Of a stretch of DNA of 64,000 bases, positions 58,460 through 64,000 are shown piece after piece. The stretch is from contig JAEZKA010000065.1 of NCBI GenBank assembly GCA_023436225.1, positions 1 to 64,000 of the forward strand, given 5' to 3'. The translations under genes and the position numbers were made by a program. Origin of the DNA: Bacillota bacterium. GTDB taxonomy: Bacteria; Bacillota; Clostridia; Lachnospirales; Lachnospiraceae. Each line of letters starts with the position of its first letter. Position 1 is the stretch's first letter. The notes under the pieces were generated by a model. It saw only the letters and a list, made by a program, of their open reading frames with translations. It was not told where the DNA came from and searched no databases.

Positions 58460-59026
58460 TTATACCATTGCAAGGAAATATTCGTGAACCTTACTATCTT
58501 GTGTCAATTCTGGATGAAAGGCTGTTACCAGCATATTATTCTGCCTCGCTGCTACAATCCGTCCATTAACCTTAGCAAGGATATCTACCTTTGCCCCAGT
58601 CTTATCAATATAGGGTGCACGGATAAAGGTCATTGGAACCCATCCAATCCCTTTGAACTCTTCCGTTCTTTGAAAGCTGCCCAACTGTCTGCCATAGGCA
58701 TTCCTTATTACATGGATATCCATCGTGGCCAGATAAGTATATGGTTCGTTAACAATCTGATTTGCCAGAAGAATCATTCCAGCACAGGTGCCAAATACGG
58801 GAAGGCCTTCATTAATTCTGGATTTTAGCAAATCAAGCATATCCGTCTCCTTTAGTAATTTTCCTATTACAGTACTCTCTCCTCCGGGAATGATTAGCCC
58901 ATCTAGAGAATGAGTGAAAAGATCTGTTTTTTTTCTGATTTCATAGCTTTCTGTTCCCAATCGCTCAAGCATGATTCTATGCTCTTCGAACGCTCCTTGT
59001 AATGCCAGAATACCAATCCGTTTCAT
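58460..59026 (-). CDS. pdxT: pyridoxal 5'-phosphate synthase glutaminase subunit
   Basis: 188 aa class I glutaminase. The nucleophile cysteine is in FGTCAGMILLA, the PGGEST loop binds glutamine, and the His-Glu pair is in AFHPELT. It passes ammonia to PdxS for direct PLP synthesis. It starts one base after the pdxS stop, so translation is coupled. Probably controlled by the MocR protein encoded divergently. Confidence 0.97.
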   Translation of the reverse strand: MKRIGILALQGAFEEHRIMLERLGTESYEIRKKTDLFTHSLDGLIIPGGESTVIGKLLKETDMLDLLKSRINEGLPVFGTCAGMILLANQIVNEPYTYLATMDIHVIRNAYGRQLGSFQRTEEFKGIGWVPMTFIRAPYIDKTGAKVDILAKVNGRIVAARQNNMLVTAFHPELTQDSKVHEYFLAMV

Positions 59027-59027
59027 T

Positions 59028-59900
59028 CTATATCCCTCTTTGAGACATCAACAGCTCTATCTCCTGCTCATTAATTCCTACCATTGCTTCACCCAGGTCT
59101 TCGGATAGCTCAGCCAGCAGCTTGGAATCCTGATAATTTGTTACTGCCTGTACGATAGCCTTGGCACGTCTAGCAGGATCACCGGACTTAAAGATTCCAG
59201 AGCCGACAAATACTCCCTCGGCACCCAGCTGCATCAGCATCGCAGCATCAGCCGGCGTAGCGACCCCTCCAGCAGCAAAATTCACGACTGGTAAGCGTCC
59301 TTTATTATGCACCTCCAATACCAGTTCATAAGGTACCATCAGTTCCTTTGCAACATGATAAAGCTCGTCGTCCCTTTTATTGACCAGCAGTTGAATTTGC
59401 GACATCATCAATCGAAGATGGCGAACCGCCTGAACGACATCGCCGGTGCCGGGCTCGCCCTTCGTACGTATCATGGAAGCTCCCTCACCAATTCTTCTCA
59501 GTGCTTCTCCTAAATCCTTCGCTCCACAGACAAAGGGAACATTAAAATCTCTCTTATTAATATGAAAGGTATCATCTGCCGGAGAGAGCACTTCACTCTC
59601 ATCAATATAATCAATCTCGATTGCTTCCAATATCTGCGCTTCTGCAAAATGCCCTATTCGTACCTTAGCCATTACCGGAATAGAGACTGCCTCCTGTATT
59701 CCTTTGATCATCTTTGGATCACTCATTCGAGATACCCCACCTGCTGCACGGATATCCGCTGGGATACGCTCCAAAGCCATAACAGCACATGCGCCAGCTT
59801 CCTGTGCAATTCTTGCCTGCTCCGGAGTGGTAACATCCATAATGACCCCACCCTTCAGCATTTGCGCTAGGTTTTTATTCAGATCATAACGTACACTCAT
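59028..59900 (-). CDS. pdxS: pyridoxal 5'-phosphate synthase subunit PdxS
   Basis: 290 aa TIM barrel. It makes PLP from ribose 5-phosphate, glyceraldehyde 3-phosphate and ammonia. Catalytic lysines are in [10 protein letters not shown] and [27 protein letters not shown] and the C-terminal [11 protein letters not shown] phosphate loop are intact. The frame opens 11 codons earlier, but GGGAG before the ATG at 59900 fixes the start. It heads the pdxST operon. Confidence 0.97.
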   Translation of the reverse strand: MSVRYDLNKNLAQMLKGGVIMDVTTPEQARIAQEAGACAVMALERIPADIRAAGGVSRMSDPKMIKGIQEAVSIPVMAKVRIGHFAEAQILEAIEIDYIDESEVLSPADDTFHINKRDFNVPFVCGAKDLGEALRRIGEGASMIRTKGEPGTGDVVQAVRHLRLMMSQIQLLVNKRDDELYHVAKELMVPYELVLEVHNKGRLPVVNFAAGGVATPADAAMLMQLGAEGVFVGSGIFKSGDPARRAKAIVQAVTNYQDSKLLAELSEDLGEAMVGINEQEIELLMSQRGI

Positions 59901-59985
59901 AATAATTCTCCCGCCTCTCTTTTTATTTAACATTCTCGATATGCTTCATCAATATCTTTGTAATTATGCTTTAACTGCTATTCAC

Positions 59986-60015
59986 TTGACGCATTCCAGA
60001 ATTTGTCTTATTATA
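59986..60015 (+). promoter_or_regulatory. promoter of the pdxR-like gene
   Basis: TTGACG (59986-59991) and TATTAT (60010-60015), 18-bp spacer. The expected start at about 60022 lies before the direct repeats at 60039 and 60062, so binding there would block the regulator's own gene. Confidence 0.6.
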
Positions 60016-60038
60016 TAACCAATCTGAACTCATTATAA

Positions 60039-60072
60039 GTATCAGTTTTGCAAAAGATAACAGTATCAGTTT
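60039..60072. promoter_or_regulatory. candidate PdxR operator, 11-bp direct repeat
   Basis: AGTATCAGTTT at 60039-60049 and 60062-60072, 23 bp start to start. For pdxST on the minus strand, TATAAT lies at about 60036-60031 and a weak TTATCT -35 one 17-bp spacer upstream, so one repeat is between the boxes and one overlaps or abuts the -35. Direct repeats suit the MocR/GabR group. Confidence 0.6.
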
Positions 60073-60091
60073 ATTAAAAAGGAGACCCTTC

Positions 60092-61501
60092 GTGGAAATT
60101 TTGATGCCTACTCTTACTTCCGACCGTCATACTCCAATTTATCAGCAGCTATATCTTTATATAAAAGAGGAGATAATATCGGGACGCATCCCATATAACT
60201 GTAAGCTACCATCAAAGAGAAAGCTTTCCACACATTTAAGCATCAGTCAGAATACGATACAAGCTGCTTATGATCAGTTAATTGAAGAGGGCTATATTCA
60301 TTCCTCAGAGAGAAAAGGCTTCTATGTAAATAAGCTGAATCACCTTAAGAGCCTTAAGGTCAACCCGGTCATTGCGAATAATGATATAACAGAACACTCT
60401 CCTGTCATCCATTATGACTTTTCTTATCATGGTGTTGATTTTGCTGCTTTTCCCTTTGATACCTGGAGAAGACTTTCCAAGGAAGTAATAAATGAATATG
60501 ATCGAGAATTATTACAACTAGGCGATTCCTCAGGCTATTATCGCTTACGTTCCGTACTTGCCACCTATTTACATCAATCCCGAGGTGTAAATTGCACCAA
60601 GGATCAGATTGTTATCAGTTCCGGCACGGAGATGCTGTTCCAGTCCCTTATCCAACTATTTAACCAGGATTATATCTACGGAATCGAGAATCCCGGTTAC
60701 GAAAGGCTTAGTCAGCTTTTTCGTGGTAATCGGGCTGCCTTTTCTTCCATATCAATTGATGAAAGTGGGATGATTCCGGAAGAAATCGAAAAAAATAAGC
60801 CAAATGTATTGTGTATCACACCGGCTCATCAGTTCCCCTCAGGTCAGATTATGCCGATAAATCGACGAATCAGGCTTCTTAATTGGGCTAATCAAGAACA
60901 TAATCGGTATATCATAGAGGATGATTATGACAGTGAATTCAAATACAGTGGCAAACCAATTCCTGTTCTGCAGGGTATCGATGAGAATGAGAAGGTAATA
61001 TATATGGGGTCCTTATCAAAGTCCATAACTCCCACCCTTCGAGTAAGCTATATGGTCCTGCCGCCACATCTACTAAAGCGATATCGCAAGGAATTATCCT
61101 ATCAGCTTTGTCCAGTCCCAATTTTTGAACAAAAGATTCTTAGCCGGTTTATTGAGGAGGGTTATTTTGAACGGCATTTGAATAAAATGAGAAATATTTA
61201 TAAGAGGAAGCGTGAATTGCTGGTGACCTCCCTTCAAAAGATAAATCCCAAAATAAAAATATTAGGAGCAGATGCCGGTCTACATCTCCTCCTTCAGGTG
61301 CCGAATAATATGAGTGAAGAACAACTGATCATAAGGGCTGCTCAGGTTCAAATTAAAGTATATAAGTATTCCTCTTACTATTCCAATACTACCAATCTTC
61401 TTGAAAAGCCTACTATACTGCTGGGTTTCGCTACGATAGCAGAACAAGATATTGAGCCTTCCTGTAAGCTACTACAATGGGCATGGTTTCCAGAAAAATA
61501 A
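60092..61501 (+). CDS. pdxR: MocR/PdxR-type regulator (GntR domain plus aminotransferase-like domain)
   Basis: 469 aa. An N-terminal GntR winged helix (about 15-80: IYQQLYLYIKEEIISGRI and LPSKRKLSTHLSISQNTIQAAYDQL) is fused to a type I aminotransferase domain with the PLP lysine in MGSLSKSITP and IIEDDYDSEF. Such proteins sense PLP and control pdxST, and this gene is divergent from pdxST, which supports PdxR. The GTG at 60092 has GGAG at 7-bp spacing; an ATG four codons later is possible. A strong terminator follows. Confidence 0.92.
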   Translation: MEILMPTLTSDRHTPIYQQLYLYIKEEIISGRIPYNCKLPSKRKLSTHLSISQNTIQAAYDQLIEEGYIHSSERKGFYVNKLNHLKSLKVNPVIANNDITEHSPVIHYDFSYHGVDFAAFPFDTWRRLSKEVINEYDRELLQLGDSSGYYRLRSVLATYLHQSRGVNCTKDQIVISSGTEMLFQSLIQLFNQDYIYGIENPGYERLSQLFRGNRAAFSSISIDESGMIPEEIEKNKPNVLCITPAHQFPSGQIMPINRRIRLLNWANQEHNRYIIEDDYDSEFKYSGKPIPVLQGIDENEKVIYMGSLSKSITPTLRVSYMVLPPHLLKRYRKELSYQLCPVPIFEQKILSRFIEEGYFERHLNKMRNIYKRKRELLVTSLQKINPKIKILGADAGLHLLLQVPNNMSEEQLIIRAAQVQIKVYKYSSYYSNTTNLLEKPTILLGFATIAEQDIEPSCKLLQWAWFPEK

Positions 61502-61531
61502 TTTGCTTCCTCTCATCATCACTCTGATTTT

Positions 61532-61583
61532 AAAAAGTCTTATCAAAATAGCAGTTGGCTCTGCTCCTTGATAAGACTTTTTT
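61532..61583. terminator. strong bidirectional terminator
   Basis: A perfect 15-bp stem (61532-61546 with 61568-61582) encloses a 5-bp AGCAG/CTGCT hairpin. T-runs flank both sides. It lies between the convergent pdxR and YgjP-like genes. Confidence 0.88.
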
Positions 61584-61609
61584 CATGGCATATGATTCAA
61601 TTTACTATT

Positions 61610-62308
61610 TCAACAAGTTTCATCCGCCATATTCAATTCACTTTTAATACTCCTCCACTGAGGCAGAAAGCGATCCATATAACTCTTAAATACACTGTTA
61701 TGGCTTCTTTCCAGTAGATGTACCAGTTCATGAACCACAACATACTCAAGGCATTTTATAGGCTTTTTGGCCAGCTGCAAATTAAGACATATCTTTTTGG
61801 ATCGTATATTACAGGTCCCCCATCTGGTCTTCATATTACGAATACAATAGCTGCTTGAGGCTACCCCGATGGTTCTTTCCCATTTGGCTAAAAGAACTGG
61901 TATTTCCGCCTCCAATACCTTCTTATACCAGGCGTTCACCATTCTCTCACGCTGCTCTCTCGTACTGTCAGGCTTAATATAGAGTATTAGCTCGTCGTCA
62001 ATCATTTCAATATGGCTACGTGTTAAGGTCTCTTTCACAACTAATGCATGGCTGCATCCCCAGATACTGATCTGCTCACCAGTAACGTATTGAAGCTCCT
62101 GATTCGTATATCTTTGCTGAATCTTAGTCTGCTGAAGCATAATCCAGGAAAGCTTCCGATCAACAAAATGAGATATCTCCTCTTCACTCATTTTTACCGG
62201 TGCCGATATATGCACTCTTCCATCAGGAGGTAATATCCTCAAATACATGTTTTTAATACGCTTCTTTTCCAGTTCAACCGGTAAATTGTTAATCCATAAC
62301 CGTTTCAT
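61610..62308 (-). CDS. YgjP-like zinc metallopeptidase (DUF45)
   Basis: 232 aa. The zinc motif HELVHLLERSHNSVF (about 194-208) gives HExxH plus a third histidine; MKTRWGTCNIRSKKICLN upstream is the YgjP signature. In many genomes such proteins sit next to restriction enzymes or nucleases, but their substrate is unknown. It starts 8 bp after the NYN gene, behind AGGAG, so they form a two-gene operon. Confidence 0.9.
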   Translation of the reverse strand: MKRLWINNLPVELEKKRIKNMYLRILPPDGRVHISAPVKMSEEEISHFVDRKLSWIMLQQTKIQQRYTNQELQYVTGEQISIWGCSHALVVKETLTRSHIEMIDDELILYIKPDSTREQRERMVNAWYKKVLEAEIPVLLAKWERTIGVASSSYCIRNMKTRWGTCNIRSKKICLNLQLAKKPIKCLEYVVVHELVHLLERSHNSVFKSYMDRFLPQWRSIKSELNMADETC

Positions 62309-62316
62309 GCAGGCTC

Positions 62317-63234
62317 CTATTTCTTCTTATTTCTCCGTCTTCTTCTGGTCGTTGTTGCTTTTCCTTCCTGTGCCTTAACGATCACTTTATTCTCCTTATC
62401 GGCCCTTAGTCTTACCCACATGGAGCTACCATCGGAAATAATATCAAGAAAATCAAATTTCTTAAGGAATTTCGAAAGCTTCGTATCTCCATAATTACGA
62501 ACATCAAAATCAGGATAACGCTTAACCAGTCTGCTGCCTAACTCACCCATATTCATCCGCTGACCATCTTCATCCACTTCATTCATCATTTTGAGGATTG
62601 CTGCTTTAATCACGCTGATGTCAGTCATATTCTTACCGGCTTCTAAGCTTTCTGTGCTTGCAATCGACTTGATCGCTTTTCCGTTCTCTGACTCAGTTTC
62701 TTTATCTTTCTTGCTTTCCGGCTTTCCGTTCTTTTCGACATCAATTACTGCTCCAGGCTTATTACGACTTTCCTCAAGCTCCATACTCTTCTTTTCTGTT
62801 TCGGCCAATACATCAAGATATTTAAACTGATTACAAGCAGCGATAAAGGGCTTTGGTGTTTTCCTTTCTCCCATACCGACAACCAGCATACCTGATTCTC
62901 GCAATCTGGATGCCAGCTTCGTAAAATCACTGTCACTGGATACAATCGAAAATCCTTCCACATTACCGGAATAAAGAATATCCATTGCATCAATGATCAT
63001 GGCAGAATCAGTGGCATTCTTACCGACTGTATAACCATACTGCTGAACCGGTGTGACCGAATTCTCGAGAAGAACATCCTTCCAGGATACTGAGCTTGGC
63101 TTTGTCCAATCTCCATAAATTCTTTTGTAGGTTGCAACCCCGTAACTGGATATCTCATCTAAGATATACTTGATATATTTTGCTGACACATTATCCGCAT
63201 CAATTAATACTGCAAATCTTTTCTCTCCTAACAT
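62317..63234 (-). CDS. NYN-domain RNase-like protein with C-terminal LOTUS (OST-HTH) domain
   Basis: 305 aa. The NYN/PIN-like domain (about 5-150) holds the metal-binding acids: LIDADNVS, KNATDSAMIIDAMD and VSSDSDF. A charged Lys/Glu/Ser linker (about 150-205) leads to an OST-HTH domain (about 210-285: MGELGSRLVKRYPDFDVRNYG, SKFLKKFDFL). The C-terminus is a basic tail, TRRRRRNKKK, that could bind RNA. The combination resembles LabA/limkain-type proteins; the target is unknown. The YgjP-like gene follows 8 bp later. Confidence 0.9.
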   Translation of the reverse strand: MLGEKRFAVLIDADNVSAKYIKYILDEISSYGVATYKRIYGDWTKPSSVSWKDVLLENSVTPVQQYGYTVGKNATDSAMIIDAMDILYSGNVEGFSIVSSDSDFTKLASRLRESGMLVVGMGERKTPKPFIAACNQFKYLDVLAETEKKSMELEESRNKPGAVIDVEKNGKPESKKDKETESENGKAIKSIASTESLEAGKNMTDISVIKAAILKMMNEVDEDGQRMNMGELGSRLVKRYPDFDVRNYGDTKLSKFLKKFDFLDIISDGSSMWVRLRADKENKVIVKAQEGKATTTRRRRRNKKK

Positions 63235-63367
63235 TCTTCTCCTCCATGCAATTCTACTGTTATCTTATTGTAACCCGAATAAAGTTATCTGTAAACCTTG
63301 TTTCATCTCACAATTTTCTGATTAATTACCATATATCTGGTAATACTGCAATCAAGGAGGTGTATTT

Positions 63368-63730
63368 ATGCTTTTATTTATTAAGGATTATCATATTTCG
63401 ATATTGAAAAAGAAGTATATCATGCTCTATGCACTTAATGTGATTGACATTGTATTTACCATTCTTCTACTTAGGACAGGCTACTTCAGAGAAGTGAATT
63501 TGTTTATGATAAAAGCTGTAGAGAATCCCATGATTTGCTTACTTCTTAAGGTAGTACTTCCAGCGATATTACTTGGATATGTATATCAGCTGACGAAATC
63601 CGGCGAAGAGGAACAGCGTAGGGTATCCAACATAGCAGTGAATATATCCTTGTCCATCTATATGCTGGTGAATTTATCCCACCTGGTATGGTCTGCCATG
63701 CTTCCATTTCTAATTATTGGAAATGGCTAA
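63368..63730 (+). CDS. small membrane protein, DUF5658-like
   Basis: 120 aa with about three membrane helices (about 17-37, 55-75, 90-115). The N-terminal LYALNVIDIVFTILLLRTGYFREVN pattern (Asn-x-x-Asp in the first helix, then a polar step before a second helix) fits DUF5658-like proteins; function unknown. The ATG has AAGGAGGTG upstream. It stands alone, divergent from the NYN gene. Confidence 0.65.
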   Translation: MLLFIKDYHISILKKKYIMLYALNVIDIVFTILLLRTGYFREVNLFMIKAVENPMICLLLKVVLPAILLGYVYQLTKSGEEEQRRVSNIAVNISLSIYMLVNLSHLVWSAMLPFLIIGNG

Positions 63731-63739
63731 CTCTGCATA

Positions 63740-63790
63740 GGAAGCCTCCAACCAGAAGTAACGATCCGATTCCTTTGGTTGGAAGCTTCC
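63740..63790. terminator. bidirectional hairpin between convergent genes
   Basis: GGAAGCCTCCAACC (63740-63753) pairs with GGTTGGAAGCTTCC (63777-63790) with one bulge or mismatch, 23-nt loop. No strong T-run, but the place between two convergent genes fits a terminator. Confidence 0.6.
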
Positions 63791-63834
63791 CATCAAATTC
63801 CCAAGGCTTTAAAGTCTTTAAGAGCAATTATTTC

Positions 63835-64000
63835 TTAAATCGTATTTTGATCAGGCAACGCCTTAATAAAGGAAAGCAAGGCATCAAAATCTCCTTGCTG
63901 ATATCCAGTGATGTCTTCCTCCTCCGGGCAAATCAGACAGTCTGTGAGTAGAAAGGTATCCATCCCTAATTCTGCAGCACACATATCCTCTATTACATCA
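63835..64000 (-). CDS. C-terminal end of a possible HAD-superfamily hydrolase (cut by window)
   Basis: About 54 residues are visible, ending at a TAA at 63835-63837. The sequence AAELGMDTFLLTDCLICPEE, then GDFDALLSFIKALPDQ, resembles the last beta-alpha unit of HAD hydrolases, where an aspartate-bearing loop is followed by a helix. The catalytic part lies beyond the right edge, so the call is tentative. Confidence 0.45.
   Translation of the reverse strand, partial: DVIEDMCAAELGMDTFLLTDCLICPEEEDITGYQQGDFDALLSFIKALPDQNTI

Overview
The window looks like chromosomal DNA of a low-GC anaerobic Firmicute, most likely a plant-fibre-degrading Lachnospiraceae (Lachnoclostridium/Anaerocolumna type). 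The pointers are V-type ATPases in place of F-type genes, a T-box-controlled trp operon, a YesM/YesN-driven sugar locus with an ATPase-less ABC importer, PdxST with a MocR regulator, strong GGAGG ribosome sites and AT-rich intergenic DNA. I saw no insertion sequence, phage gene, CRISPR array, tRNA or rRNA.

1-19 kb: two complete-looking V/A-type ATPase operons point away from each other around a LacI-family regulator. Operon 1 (minus strand: stalk-I-K-E-C-F-A-B, running off the left edge) is compact, with overlapping genes and a rotor proteolipid that matches the Na+ site of Enterococcus NtpK. Operon 2 (plus strand: stalk-C-I-K-F-E-A-B-D) has a different gene order and a different proteolipid lacking the Na+ ligands, and its long intercistronic spacers fold into hairpins. 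An identical 15-bp LacI-type operator lies in front of lacI and in front of operon 2.

19-31 kb: single genes for membranes, metals and stress: a uridine-kinase-like NTPase, a YbdG-like MscS channel with a nested palindrome at its 3' end, a Ca2+ P-type ATPase followed by msrA, an FtsX-type ABC exporter with a divergent TetR regulator, a MerR-TipAS drug sensor with a 19-bp-spacer promoter, and an AraC-GyrI regulator.

31-39 kb: the trp operon, in order trpE-G-D-C-F-B-A plus a second trpD-like gene at the end that has lost the anthranilate-contact residues. A tryptophan T-box leader and a consensus promoter precede trpE.

39.6-43.6 kb: an MpsC-like protein, purE, a DUF4914-type P-loop protein and a single-domain rhodanese.

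43.7-56.2 kb: a sugar locus on the minus strand: GH95 fucosidase-type enzyme, YesM kinase, YesN response regulator, two permeases, a lipoprotein binding protein and a YicI-like GH31 alpha-xylosidase. Fucosyl plus xylosyl removal inside the cell suggests import of fucosylated xyloglucan oligosaccharides (inference). A tandem 100-bp repeat fills the GH31 leader.

56.4-64 kb: a Nudix hydrolase, an O-antigen-ligase-like protein that appears frameshifted at its start, pdxS-pdxT with a divergent PdxR-like regulator, a NYN-LOTUS protein next to a YgjP-type metallopeptidase, a small DUF5658-like membrane protein and the tail of a possible HAD hydrolase.
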